Part shown: positions 1-8,437 of the stretch, piece after piece
How the letters are laid out: the number at the start of each line of letters is the position of its first letter
Numbering within the stretch: the stretch's first letter is position 1
DNA from: Streptomyces sp. NRRL WC-3626
Lineage (GTDB): Bacteria; Actinomycetota; Actinomycetes; Streptomycetales; Streptomycetaceae
NCBI RefSeq assembly: GCF_000718785.1
Contig: NZ_JOCA01000006.1
Span: forward strand, 124,001-188,000
Direction of reading: 5' to 3'
DNA: 64,000 nt
The notes under the pieces: model-generated
What the model saw: only the letters and a program-made list of their open reading frames with translations
The model's database searches: none
What the model was told of the DNA's origin: nothing
Position numbers and translations under genes: made by a program

Positions 1-134
1 GGATCGGGGGGTCCGGGGGTCGCTGAAGGAAACTGCCAGGAGGTCAGCAATATCTGGGAAGTTTCTGCCAGTCAAGAGAATGCGCAGCAACCGGCGAGGG
101 TCCGTCACCGGGGCAGGGGGAGTGGGCGGCCGGC

Positions 135-1052
135 TCAGCGGGGCGTGTGCGCCGACACCTCGGGCCAGTGCTCCCGCAGCGTACGGACGGTCTCCGCGAT
201 CGCCGGACGGCGGGCCGCGCCGGTACGCCACAGCGCGTACAGCCGTCGTACGGGCATGGGGTCGAGCGGCACCTCCGCCACCCCCTTCGGCAGCGGGCCG
301 CGCCCCAGCCGGGGGATCAGCGCGATACCGAGCCCGGCCGCGACCAGGGCGACCAGGGTCGGGTTCTCGTCGGCCTGGTGGACGATCTCCGGCTCGTGCC
401 CGGCGGTGCGCAGGGTGCGCACCAGCCACTCGTGGCAGACCCGCCCCGGCGGCTGGCAGATCCACCGCTCCCCGCCCAGCTCCTCCCGCCGTACGGCCGT
501 ACGCCCCGCGAAGGCGTGACCCTCGGGCACCAGCAGATCGCACAGGTCGTCGCCGATGACCGCCTGGTCCACGCCCGCCGGGGCGGGCAGGGGCGCGATG
601 TCCCAGTCGTGCGCGATGACGAGATCGACGGCGCCCTTGGCGACGAGGTCCACGGAGAGATGGGGGTCGATCTCGGTGAGCCGGGTGTCGAGCGTGGGGT
701 GCCGGAGGGCCAGGTCGGCGAGTACGGGCGGCATCAGCCCGCGCGCCGCCGACGCGAACGCCGCGATGGTCAGCCGCCCGGCCGGCACCCCGCGCCGCTC
801 CTCCAGCTCGGTCTCCGCCCGCTCCACGATGGCCATCAACTCACGCGCGGCCGCGACCAGTTGGTGTGCCTCGTCGGTCAGTCGTACGCTCCGGCCCTCG
901 CGCTCGAGAAGCACCGTCCGTGTCTCCCGTTCCAGCTTGGCGATCTGCTGGGAGACGGCGGAGGAGGTGTAGCCGAGGGCCACGGCGGCGGCGCCGACGG
1001 TGCCGTGGACGGAGACGGCGTGCAGGGCGCGCAGCCGCTGGAGGTCGAGCAT
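135..1052 (-). CDS. LysR-family transcriptional regulator
   Basis: This 305-residue protein has the usual LysR length and layout. An N-terminal winged helix-turn-helix occupies about residues 1-60, with the recognition segment reading SSAVSQQIAKLERE. A periplasmic-binding-protein-like effector domain fills about residues 88-295. The ATG at 1052 begins MLDLQRLRALHAV, a canonical LysR start. The gene diverges from an EamA-type exporter, with 141 bp between the starts. LysR proteins often control such a divergent neighbour, so regulation of the exporter is likely but inferred. The effector cannot be read from the sequence. Confidence 0.93.
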   Translation of the reverse strand: MLDLQRLRALHAVSVHGTVGAAAVALGYTSSAVSQQIAKLERETRTVLLEREGRSVRLTDEAHQLVAAARELMAIVERAETELEERRGVPAGRLTIAAFASAARGLMPPVLADLALRHPTLDTRLTEIDPHLSVDLVAKGAVDLVIAHDWDIAPLPAPAGVDQAVIGDDLCDLLVPEGHAFAGRTAVRREELGGERWICQPPGRVCHEWLVRTLRTAGHEPEIVHQADENPTLVALVAAGLGIALIPRLGRGPLPKGVAEVPLDPMPVRRLYALWRTGAARRPAIAETVRTLREHWPEVSAHTPR

Positions 1053-1072
1053 GACGGCTCCCGGTACGGATC

Positions 1073-1135
1073 AGCGGTGCTTCATTGGGCGGCGGTGCTT
1101 CGGTGATGGCGGTGCATTGATTAGCGGTGCTTCAT
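1073..1135. repeat. Direct repeats in the lysR/EamA divergent promoter
   Basis: The 13-mer AGCGGTGCTTCAT occurs at 1073-1085 and again at 1123-1135, exactly 50 bp apart. A variant, GGCGGTGCTTCGG, lies between them at 1091-1103. The repeats sit in the shared promoter region between the LysR gene and the exporter. They could be iterated regulator-binding sites or simply a small tandem expansion. LysR sites usually have a T-N11-A core, which is not obvious here. Confidence 0.5.
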
Positions 1136-1193
1136 CCAACCATGCAGGAATCTTCGCTGGTGCTGAAGTGTGGGGGGCGGTGATCCTCGACGT

Positions 1194-2096
1194 ATGCGAC
1201 CTTCCCACCTGCTTCTCGCCGTCCTCGTCACCGCCGTGTGGGGAGTGAACTTCACCGTCATCGAGGTCGGGCTCGACCACTTCCCGCCGCTGCTGTTCTC
1301 CGCCCTGCGCTTCCTGGTGGCGGCGCTGCCGGCGGTGTTCTTCGTGGGGCGGCCCAAGGTGGCGTGGAAGTGGATCGTGGGGGTGGGGCTGGCGCTGGGG
1401 GTGGCCAAGTTCGGGCTGCTGTTCGTCGGCATGGACGCGGGCATGCCGGGCGGGCTGTCGTCCCTGGTGCTGCAGATCCAGGCGGTGTTCACGGCGCTGT
1501 TCGCGTTCGCGCTCCTGGGCGAACGCCCTTCGCGGATACGGCTGGTGGGCATGACGGTCGCCCTGGCCGGGATCGGTGTGGCCGCCGTGGACGAGGGCAC
1601 GTCGGGCCCGCTGCTCGGCTTCGCCCTGGTCGTCGCGGCGGCGGCCTGCTGGGGTGTCTCCAACATCCTCACCCGCAGGGCGGCACCCCCGGACGCCCTG
1701 AACTTCATGATCTGGGTGAGCACGGTGCCGGTGTTGCCGCTGCTCGGCCTCTCCCTGCTGCTGGAGGGCCCGTCGCGGGACCTGGACGCGCTGCGCGGCC
1801 TGGACTGGGCGGGCGCGGGCACGGTGCTCTTCGTCGCCTGGGTCGCCACGGTGTTCGGCTTCGGCGCCTGGGGGTGGCTGCTGCGCCGCCACCCCGCGTC
1901 GACGGTCGCGCCGTTCTCCCTGCTCGTCCCGGTCTTCGGGATGTCGTCGGCCGCGCTGTTCCTGGGCGAGTCGGTGACCCCGCTGCGGTGGTGCGCGGCG
2001 GCACTGCTGGTGGGCGGGGTGGCTCTGGCGTCGGTGACGGTGAAACCCGTTCGACGGGCGGCGGCGCTCGCGGAGGAAGCGCCGGTCGGCGGATGA
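1194..2096 (+). CDS. EamA/DMT-superfamily transporter
   Basis: This 300-residue protein is almost wholly hydrophobic and has about ten predicted membrane segments arranged as two EamA repeats of about 140 residues. That is the standard layout of drug/metabolite transporters such as RhaT or YdcZ relatives. The start chosen is the ATG at 1194 (MRPSHLLLAVLVTAVWG), because the extra residues encoded upstream are polar and outside the family. It is probably a proton-driven exporter of an amino acid or other small metabolite. The substrate is unknown. It diverges from the LysR gene, its most likely regulator. Confidence 0.9.
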   Translation: MRPSHLLLAVLVTAVWGVNFTVIEVGLDHFPPLLFSALRFLVAALPAVFFVGRPKVAWKWIVGVGLALGVAKFGLLFVGMDAGMPGGLSSLVLQIQAVFTALFAFALLGERPSRIRLVGMTVALAGIGVAAVDEGTSGPLLGFALVVAAAACWGVSNILTRRAAPPDALNFMIWVSTVPVLPLLGLSLLLEGPSRDLDALRGLDWAGAGTVLFVAWVATVFGFGAWGWLLRRHPASTVAPFSLLVPVFGMSSAALFLGESVTPLRWCAAALLVGGVALASVTVKPVRRAAALAEEAPVGG

Positions 2097-2154
2097 GGGG
2101 ACGATCGCGGACGAGCTCCGCGATCCCGGGCCCCGAGCTCGCGCGCGGGCAGCC

Positions 2155-2955
2155 TCACGCCGACTCGGTCAGCAACCGCGTCATGTGCTCACGCCCCGGG
2201 CCGAGCAGCCCGGCCAACGGCGCCACCGTGTCGTACCACCGCTTCTCGTACTCCCAGCACAGCCAGCCGTCCCACCCGTGCCGGGAGAGCAGCTCCACAC
2301 AGTCCGCCAGCGGCAGCACCCCCGCCCCGAGCGGCAGCGGCGTCGTGTCGTCGGCGGAGGCGATGTCCTTGACCTGCACGTACCCGAGGTGCGGGGAGAG
2401 GGCGGCGTAGCTCTCGGCGGGCTGTTCGCCGCCGAGCCAGGTGTGCATCACGTCCCACAGCGCGCCCACCTGACGGTGGCCGACCAGACCGAGGATCCGC
2501 ATCGCGTCGGCACCGGTGCGGTGCGAGTCGTGGGTCTCCAGGAGGATGCGTACGTCCAGGTCGGCGGCGTACTCGGCGGCCGTGCCCAGCCGGCGGGCGG
2601 CGGTCGCGTCCGCCTCCTGCGGACTCTGCTCGGTGCCGCCGCCGGGGAAGACCCGGACGAAGGGGGCGCCGAGGTCGCGGGCGAGGTCGAGGAGGGCGCG
2701 GATCTCGGCGAGTACGGGTTCGTCCTCGCCGGGCGCGGCGACCCGGGCGTATCCGGCGAGGCCCGTGATCTGGACGCCGGCCGCGGTGAACCGGGCGGCG
2801 GTGTCGGCACGTTCGGCGGGGCCGAGCCCCGGGTGGACGGGTTCCTCGGGGTGGGTGCGCAGCTCGACACCGTGGTAGCCGTGCGCGGTCGCGAGACCCA
2901 GCACGTCGGCGAGGGGCAGCCCGGGAACACCGAGGGTGGAGAACGCCAGCTTCAT
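2155..2955 (-). CDS. Sugar phosphate isomerase/epimerase (xylose-isomerase-like TIM barrel)
   Basis: The protein has 266 residues and begins MKLAFSTLGVPGLPLADVL at the ATG at 2955. The reading frame stays open far upstream, but that part is repeat-derived and not coding. Family features include a barrel start with GYHGVELRTH, an acidic ILLETHDSH strand, VGALWDVMHTW, and a C-terminal WLCWEYEKRW. Members bind a divalent metal and interconvert sugars or sugar acids. The substrate is not identifiable. The gene is separated from the LacI-controlled operon by a repeat field, so a shared role with the second epimerase at 6956 is only suggestive. Confidence 0.85.
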   Translation of the reverse strand: MKLAFSTLGVPGLPLADVLGLATAHGYHGVELRTHPEEPVHPGLGPAERADTAARFTAAGVQITGLAGYARVAAPGEDEPVLAEIRALLDLARDLGAPFVRVFPGGGTEQSPQEADATAARRLGTAAEYAADLDVRILLETHDSHRTGADAMRILGLVGHRQVGALWDVMHTWLGGEQPAESYAALSPHLGYVQVKDIASADDTTPLPLGAGVLPLADCVELLSRHGWDGWLCWEYEKRWYDTVAPLAGLLGPGREHMTRLLTESA

Positions 2956-3012
2956 GGCAACGGACCCTACCGGCGCGCACGCCGTTCCGGCGCGATGAAG
3001 CCGGCGGCGGGG

Positions 3013-3341
3013 TGCGGCTGGGTGGGGGCGGATCGCGCAGTTCCCCGCGCCCCTGAGGTGACCGTGGCCACGTGCGGCCCGGTGGGGGCTGATCGCGCAG
3101 TTCCCCGCGCCCCTAGGAAGCGCCCCTCCCGGCACCGGCAGAGGCCCCGCCGAACACCCACGACACACCCGCACGGGACAACGCACCCCCTTCGAGGGGC
3201 GCGGGGAACTGCGCGAGAACCCACAGCGCACCCGCACGGGACAACGCGCCTTTTCAAGGGGCGCGGGGAACTGCGCGAGAACCCACAGCGCACCCGCACG
3301 GGACAACGCACCCCCCTCAAGGGGCGCGGGGAACTGCGCGA
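3013..3341. repeat. Cluster of five Streptomyces intergenic repeat units in head-to-head arrays
   Basis: The 410 bp between the isomerase and the LacI gene holds no credible gene. A 22-bp core beginning TCGCGCAGTTCCCC occurs at 3033-3054 and 3093-3114, within units spaced 60 bp apart. Its exact reverse complement occurs at 3195-3216, 3257-3278 and 3320-3341, in units spaced 62-63 bp. The second array also repeats flanking sequence reading CACCCGCACGGGACAACGC. A sixth identical core lies downstream of citrate synthase at 21431. Such elements are common between Streptomyces genes. Their function is unknown. Confidence 0.85.
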
Positions 3342-3365
3342 GACCCCCAACGGGCCGAGGTCCGT

Positions 3366-4412
3366 TCAGTCCCGCGGCCCCGCCGTGGACCCCCGCACCA
3401 TCAGCTCGCCCCGAACCCCCGCCACACCCCCCGGCGGCTCCTCCTCCCGCCCCATCGCGATCCGCCCCGCCCGAGCCCCCGCCTCCGCCAACGGCAACCG
3501 CACCGTCGTCAGTGCCGGCACGACGTCGATGCTGAACGGCAGATCGTCGAACCCGGCGACGGACACGTCGTCGGGAATCCTCAGCCCCGACTCCCGCAGC
3601 GCCGCGCACGCGCCCAGCGCGACGGAGTCGTTCGCCGCGACGACCGCCGTCAACGACGGATCCCGCCGCAGGAGTTCGAGCGTCGCCTCGTACCCCGACC
3701 GCCGGTCGTACCGCCCGTGCACGGTCCACCGAGGGTCCTCCGAGATCCCGTGCGCCGCCAGCGCGTCCCGGTGTCCCTCCAGCCGGTGCCGCGTCGTCGT
3801 CCGCTCCAGGGGCCCCGCGATGTACCCGAGCCGCCGGTGCCCCAGCCCGATCAGATGCTCGGTCAGTTCCTGCCCGCCGCCCCGGTTGTCGAAGGTCAGC
3901 GCGATCGCCCCGGTCTCCGGCGCCTGCGGCCGCCCGCACAGCACCACCCGCGTCCCGGCGTCCACCAGCTTCCGCAGCTTCGCGTCCATGGCCACCCGGT
4001 GCGGCGCGTCCTCGATCGCGCCACCCGTCAGCACCACCGCCGCCGCCCGCTGCCGCTGAAGCAGCGTGAGATACGTCAGTTCCCGCTCGGGCGAGCCCCC
4101 CGTGTTGCACACGACCGCGAGTCTCTCCCCGCCCGCGCGCCCGCCGGGACCGCCGATCTCCGCCTGGATCGCGCTCGCCATGATCCCGAAGAACGGGTCG
4201 GCGATGTCGTTCACCAGGATCCCCACCAGGTCGGAGGTGGCGGCGGCCAGCGCGCTGGCGGGACCGTTGAGGACGTAGTCCAGCTCGTCCACGGCCTTCA
4301 GCACCCGCTCACGGGTGGACGCGGCCACGGGATAGTTCCCGTTGAGCACGCGCGACACCGTCGCGGGGGAGACCTGCGCGCGAGCCGCCACGTCCGCCAG
4401 GGTCACCGTCAT
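3366..4412 (-). CDS. LacI-family transcriptional repressor
   Basis: The protein has 348 residues, starting at the ATG at 4412 with MTVTLADVAARAQVSP. The N-terminal LacI helix-turn-helix (residues about 3-50) contains SPATVSRVLNG and a hinge-like segment. A sugar-binding PBP-like domain follows from about residue 62. The gene is divergent from the Gfo/Idh-DUF993-epimerase operon, with 244 bp between the starts. A LacI-type palindrome lies in that gap, which points to repression of the operon relieved by its sugar substrate. The inducer is not known. Confidence 0.93.
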   Translation of the reverse strand: MTVTLADVAARAQVSPATVSRVLNGNYPVAASTRERVLKAVDELDYVLNGPASALAAATSDLVGILVNDIADPFFGIMASAIQAEIGGPGGRAGGERLAVVCNTGGSPERELTYLTLLQRQRAAAVVLTGGAIEDAPHRVAMDAKLRKLVDAGTRVVLCGRPQAPETGAIALTFDNRGGGQELTEHLIGLGHRRLGYIAGPLERTTTRHRLEGHRDALAAHGISEDPRWTVHGRYDRRSGYEATLELLRRDPSLTAVVAANDSVALGACAALRESGLRIPDDVSVAGFDDLPFSIDVVPALTTVRLPLAEAGARAGRIAMGREEEPPGGVAGVRGELMVRGSTAGPRD

Positions 4413-4587
4413 GTCTCGTCCTCCGCCTCGCGCGTCATGCCGTACGCCGTCGTACACATCCACGCCCACACCCGTGGTTCCGACCAGACCCTATGGCCAT
4501 CCGCGCGGTTGTTCGCCCCCTCGAACAACTCGCATCCGCCGTGGTCTTGTCCACACCGACGTTCAGAGGCTAGCTTCTACGTACATA

Positions 4588-4599
4588 GAAAGCGCTTGC
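4588..4599. promoter_or_regulatory. Candidate LacI-family operator
   Basis: GAAAGCGCTTGC is a 12-bp near-palindrome (one mismatched pair) centred on the CG step typical of LacI/CcpA-family operators. It lies in the divergent region between the LacI gene and the catabolic operon, about 58 bp upstream of the GTG start of the oxidoreductase, so it would overlap or follow that promoter. Binding is inferred from position and symmetry. Confidence 0.6.
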
Positions 4600-4656
4600 T
4601 GTCACGCTCACCAGTCGGGCGTATGCGGCGCGCGAACCGCGTACGAAGGGAATGAC

Positions 4657-5808
4657 GTGACACGCAAGACGGTGCGTATCGCCATGAACGGTGTGACCGG
4701 GCGCATGGGCTACCGCCAGCACCTCGTCCGCTCCATCCTGGCCCTGCGTGAGCAGGGCGGCCTCGACCTCGGTGACGGCACCGTGCTGTGGCCGGAGCCG
4801 GTCCTGGTCGGCCGCCGGGAGCACGCGCTGAAGTCCCTGGCCGAACGGCACGGGCTCGAGCACATCTCCACGGACCTGGACGCCGTACTCGCCGACGACA
4901 GCGTCGACATCTACTTCGACGCGCAGGTGACCTCGGCCCGCGAGGAGGCGCTCAGGAAGGCCATCGCGGCCGGCAAGCACATCTACACCGAGAAGCCGAC
5001 CGCCACCGGCCTCGACGGCGCCCTGGAACTCGCCCGCCTGGCGAACGCGGCCGGCATCAAGCACGGCGTCGTCCAGGACAAGCTGTTCCTCCCCGGCCTG
5101 CTCAAGCTGAAGCGCCTCATCGACGGCGGCTTCTTCGGCCGGATCCTGTCCGTGCGCGGCGAGTTCGGCTACTGGGTCTTCGAGGGCGACTGGCAGGACG
5201 CGCAGCGCCCGTCGTGGAACTACCGCAGCGAGGACGGCGGCGGCATCGTCGTCGACATGTTCCCGCACTGGGAATACGTGCTGCACGAGCTGTTCGGCCG
5301 GGTGAAGTCCGTACAGGCCCTCACCGCCACCCACATCCCGCAGCGCTGGGACGAGAACGGCAAGCCGTACGACGCCACCGCCGACGACGCCGCCTACGGC
5401 GTCTTCGAACTCGACGGCGGCGCCATCGCCCAGATCAACTCCTCGTGGGCGGTCCGCGTCAACCGCGACGAACTGGTCGAGTTCCAGGTCGACGGCACCG
5501 AGGGCTCCGCCGTCGCCGGCCTGCGCAACTGCCGTGTCCAGCACCGCTCCGCCACCCCCAAGCCGGTCTGGAACCCGGACATCCCCGCCACCGAGGTCTT
5601 CCGCGACCAGTGGCAGGAGGTCCCGGACAACGGCGAGTTCGACAACGGCTTCAAGGCGCAGTGGGAACTGTTCCTCAAGCACGTCTACGCCGACGCCCCC
5701 TACCACTGGGACCTGCTGGCCGGCGCCCGCGGAGTCCAGCTCGCCGAACTGGGCCTGCGGTCCTCGGCGGAGGGCAGCCGCCTCGACGTCCCGGAGATCG
5801 CGCTGTGA
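4657..5808 (+). CDS. Gfo/Idh/MocA-family oxidoreductase
   Basis: This 383-residue NAD(P)-dependent dehydrogenase starts at the GTG at 4657, preceded by GAAGGGA at a suitable distance. An N-terminal Rossmann-like motif GVTGRMG binds the nucleotide. The family's catalytic lysine lies in the EKP motif at residues 112-114 (YTEKPTATG). The C-terminal half is the alpha/beta substrate-binding domain. It is the first gene of a three-gene operon and its stop overlaps the next gene's GTG. With the aldolase-like and epimerase partners it probably oxidises a sugar or cyclitol at the entry of a degradation path. The actual substrate is unknown. Confidence 0.9.
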   Translation: MTRKTVRIAMNGVTGRMGYRQHLVRSILALREQGGLDLGDGTVLWPEPVLVGRREHALKSLAERHGLEHISTDLDAVLADDSVDIYFDAQVTSAREEALRKAIAAGKHIYTEKPTATGLDGALELARLANAAGIKHGVVQDKLFLPGLLKLKRLIDGGFFGRILSVRGEFGYWVFEGDWQDAQRPSWNYRSEDGGGIVVDMFPHWEYVLHELFGRVKSVQALTATHIPQRWDENGKPYDATADDAAYGVFELDGGAIAQINSSWAVRVNRDELVEFQVDGTEGSAVAGLRNCRVQHRSATPKPVWNPDIPATEVFRDQWQEVPDNGEFDNGFKAQWELFLKHVYADAPYHWDLLAGARGVQLAELGLRSSAEGSRLDVPEIAL

Positions 5809-6959
5809 CCCTCCACCTCCCCGACGCGAACGGCACCCTGCGCGCCTACGAACCCCGCACCGAACCCCTCACCACCACCCCCGGTGCCCCCTTCACCTCC
5901 CGTACGGTCTTCTCGGCCGCGCACGTCGTCGCCGACCCGTACGCGGACGTGTCCCCCGACTCACCGGCCGCCGTCGACTGGGACGCCACCCTCGCCTTCC
6001 GCCGCCACCTGTGGTCGCACGGGCTCGGAGTAGCCGAGGCCATGGACACCGCCCAGCGCGGCATGGGCCTGGACTGGGCGGGCGCGGCCGAACTGATCCG
6101 CCGCTCCGCCGCCGAGGCGAGGTCGGCCGGCGGCCGTATCGCCTGCGGCGTGGGAACGGACCAGCTCACCGCCCCCGCGACCCTCGCCGAGGTCCGGCAG
6201 GCGTACGAGGAACAGCTCGCGCTCGTCGAGGAGTCGGGCGCGCAGGCCATCCTCATGGCCTCCCGCGCCCTGGCCGCGACGGCGCGGGGCCCGGAGGACT
6301 ACCTGGAGGTCTACGGCCACCTCCTCCGCCAGGCCGCGGAGCCGGTCGTACTCCACTGGCTGGGACCGATGTTCGACCCGGCGCTCGAGGGCTACTGGGG
6401 CTCGCCCGACCTCGACGCCGCCACCGACACCTTCCTCGAGGTGATCGCCGCCCACCCCGACAAGGTCGACGGCATCAAGGTCTCCCTCCTCGACGCCCAG
6501 CGCGAGATCGACCTGCGCCGCCGCCTCCCGCAGGGCGTGCGCTGCTACACCGGCGACGACTTCAACTACCCCGAGCTGATCGCGGGCGACGACCAGGGCT
6601 TCAGCCACGCCCTGCTCGGCATCTTCGACCCGCTGGGCCCGCTCGCCGCGGAGGCGGTCCGCGTCCTCGACACCGGGAACACGGAGGGCTTCCGCGCCCT
6701 CCTCGACCCCACCGTCGAGCTCTCCCGCCACCTCTTCCAGGCCCCCACCCGCTTCTACAAGACCGGCGTGGTCCTCCTGGCCTGGCTCGCCGGCCACCAG
6801 TCCCACTTCACGATGGTCGGCGGGCTCCAGTCGGCGCGTTCCCTGCCGCACTTCGCCCGCGCCTACGAACTCGCCGACGGCCTCGGCCTGTTCCCCGACC
6901 CCAAGCTCGCCGAGGACCGCATGAGAACCCTGCTCGACCTGTACGGAGTGACCCGATGA
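5805..6959 (+). CDS. DUF993 / dihydrodipicolinate-synthase-like aldolase protein
   Basis: The protein has 384 residues and overlaps the previous gene by 4 bp (GTGA). It resembles the DUF993 group of (beta/alpha)8 class I aldolase-like proteins. The segment DGIKVSLLD carries a lysine (about residue 225) where family members would form a Schiff base, followed by CYTGDDFNYPELIAGD. The start is the GTG at 5805 (VTLHLPDANGTL). It is translationally coupled to both neighbours, implying stoichiometric expression. A retro-aldol or lyase step on the oxidised sugar is a reasonable inference, but the reaction is not established. Confidence 0.82.
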   Translation: MTLHLPDANGTLRAYEPRTEPLTTTPGAPFTSRTVFSAAHVVADPYADVSPDSPAAVDWDATLAFRRHLWSHGLGVAEAMDTAQRGMGLDWAGAAELIRRSAAEARSAGGRIACGVGTDQLTAPATLAEVRQAYEEQLALVEESGAQAILMASRALAATARGPEDYLEVYGHLLRQAAEPVVLHWLGPMFDPALEGYWGSPDLDAATDTFLEVIAAHPDKVDGIKVSLLDAQREIDLRRRLPQGVRCYTGDDFNYPELIAGDDQGFSHALLGIFDPLGPLAAEAVRVLDTGNTEGFRALLDPTVELSRHLFQAPTRFYKTGVVLLAWLAGHQSHFTMVGGLQSARSLPHFARAYELADGLGLFPDPKLAEDRMRTLLDLYGVTR

Positions 6960-7789
6960 CCGCGGACCTCACCCGTTTCAGCATCAACCAGATGACGGTC
7001 AAGCAGCTGTCCCTGCCCGAACTGGTCGACGCCTGCCGCGACGTGGGTGTGCCGGGTGTGGGCCTGTGGCGCGAGCCGGTCCAGGCGTACGGCGTCGAGG
7101 CAGCCGCGAAACTGGTCCGCGACGCGGGCCTGACGGTGACGACCCTGTGCCGCGGCGGCTTCCTCACCGCGACCGCCCCCGACGAACGGGCGGCGGCCCT
7201 CGCCGACAACCGCCGGGCCGTCGACGAGGCGGCCGCCCTCGGCACCGACACCCTGGTCCTGGTCTCCGGCGGCCTCCCGCCCGGCTCCAGGGACCTGCGC
7301 GCCGCCCGCGAACGCATCGCCGACGCCCTCGCCGAACTCGCCCCCTACGCCGAGGAACACGGGGTGAGACTGGCCATCGAGCCCCTGCACCCGATGTTCG
7401 CCTCCGACCGCTGCGTGGTCTCGACCCTCGCCCAGGCCCTGGACATCGCGGAACGCTTCCCCGCCCACCAGGTCGGCGTCACCGTCGACACGTACCACAT
7501 CTGGTGGGACGACCGGGCTCCCGCCCAGATCGCCCGCGCCGGAGCCACCGGCCGTATCCACACCTTCCAGCTCGCCGACTGGATCACCCCGTTGCCCGAG
7601 GGCGTCCTCAACGGCCGCGGCCAGATCGGCGACGGCGCGATCGACATGCGCGCATGGCGGACCTACGTGGAGGAGGCCGGCTACACGGGCCCGATCGAGG
7701 TCGAACTCTTCAACGACACCCTCTGGACCCGAGACGGCCGCGAACTCCTCGCGGAAACAGCGTCCCGCTTCGTGGAGCACGCGGGCTAG
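6956..7789 (+). CDS. Sugar phosphate isomerase/epimerase
   Basis: This 277-residue TIM-barrel protein starts at an ATG overlapping the previous stop (ATGA). Conserved metal and substrate ligands are visible as LAIEPLHP, VGVTVDTYHIWWDD, HTFQLADW and GPIEVELFN. The order matches IolE, hydroxypyruvate isomerase and epimerase relatives. It is the last gene of the LacI-linked operon and is followed by a strong perfect palindrome that probably ends transcription. It is only distantly similar to the isomerase at 2155, so the two are unlikely to be recent duplicates. Confidence 0.88.
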   Translation: MTADLTRFSINQMTVKQLSLPELVDACRDVGVPGVGLWREPVQAYGVEAAAKLVRDAGLTVTTLCRGGFLTATAPDERAAALADNRRAVDEAAALGTDTLVLVSGGLPPGSRDLRAARERIADALAELAPYAEEHGVRLAIEPLHPMFASDRCVVSTLAQALDIAERFPAHQVGVTVDTYHIWWDDRAPAQIARAGATGRIHTFQLADWITPLPEGVLNGRGQIGDGAIDMRAWRTYVEEAGYTGPIEVELFNDTLWTRDGRELLAETASRFVEHAG

Positions 7790-7798
7790 CAGCCGTAC

Positions 7799-7824
7799 AC
7801 GGGCGGGACCCGGGTCCCGCCCGT
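7799..7824 (+). terminator. Palindromic terminator after the LacI-linked operon
   Basis: A perfect 26-bp palindrome (13-bp arms, ACGGGCGGGACCC and its complement) begins 10 bp after the epimerase stop. It lacks a U tract, as is usual for Streptomyces terminators. Confidence 0.75.
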
Positions 7825-7985
7825 CAGCCCGTCACCGACGGCCGCGTCCAGCGTGGGGAACGGATGCCGGAAAAAATGCGGAAGGACCGTGCAACCCTCC
7901 CCGCACCTCGCGGGTCGTACGTGGTGTCAGAACCTCTGGGTGGGGACCCGGGGGGGATTTCGAGGGGTTCTGACGGGGGAGGGAC

Positions 7986-8019
7986 CGAGGGGGCCCGGTC
8001 GACGGACCGGGCCCCCTCG
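7986..8019. terminator. Stem-loop between convergent operons
   Basis: Fifteen-base arms (CGAGGGGGCCCGGTC and its complement) flank a 4-nt loop. AAAA follows on the plus strand. The structure lies 29 bp beyond the rbsD stop on the minus strand, so it probably terminates the ribose operon and also backs up the plus-strand operon. Confidence 0.8.
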
Positions 8020-8047
8020 AAAACAGCCCGTCCGGCCGTCCGGCCGC

Positions 8048-8437
8048 CTAGAAGAACACCCCGCAGCGCAGCAGCACATTCGCGTACGGCCGTGCCTCAC
8101 CCGTGCGTACGACGAGCCGCGCGCCGGCGCTCAGCTCCTTGAGCCGCTCGTGCGGGACCAGGGTCAGGGCGGGGAAGCGGTCCGTCAGCAGCCCGGCCGC
8201 CGCCGGGTTGGCGTCCCGTATCTCCGAGGCGGCCGTCGCGCCCTCGACGACCAGCTCGTCCAGCATCCCCTCCAGCACCTCCGCGAACGAGGGCACGCCG
8301 GCGCGGAAGGCGAGGTCCACCACGCGCGGCCCGTCCGGTATCGGCATTCCGGCGTCGCACACCAACACCCCGTCGCCATGGCCGAGTGCGGCGAGGGCTC
8401 CGGTGAGATGCCGGTTCAGGATTCCGTGCTTCCTCAC
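8048..8437 (-). CDS. rbsD: D-ribose pyranase RbsD
   Basis: This 129-residue protein matches RbsD in length and sequence. It starts MRKHGILNRHLTGALAALGHGD, in which His20 is the family's catalytic histidine position, and continues with the metal-independent pyranase signature CDAGMPIPDGPRVVDLAF. RbsD interconverts pyranose and furanose forms of ribose so that RbsK can phosphorylate it. The start is a GTG at 8437 that overlaps the rbsK stop by 4 bp. It is the last gene of the rbs operon. Confidence 0.93.
   Translation of the reverse strand: MRKHGILNRHLTGALAALGHGDGVLVCDAGMPIPDGPRVVDLAFRAGVPSFAEVLEGMLDELVVEGATAASEIRDANPAAAGLLTDRFPALTLVPHERLKELSAGARLVVRTGEARPYANVLLRCGVFF

Noticed and set aside
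2956..4110. Upstream extension of the sugar-phosphate isomerase frame through the repeat field
   Set aside because: The added sequence is a translation of intergenic repeats and of the antisense of the LacI gene. The family start is at 2955.
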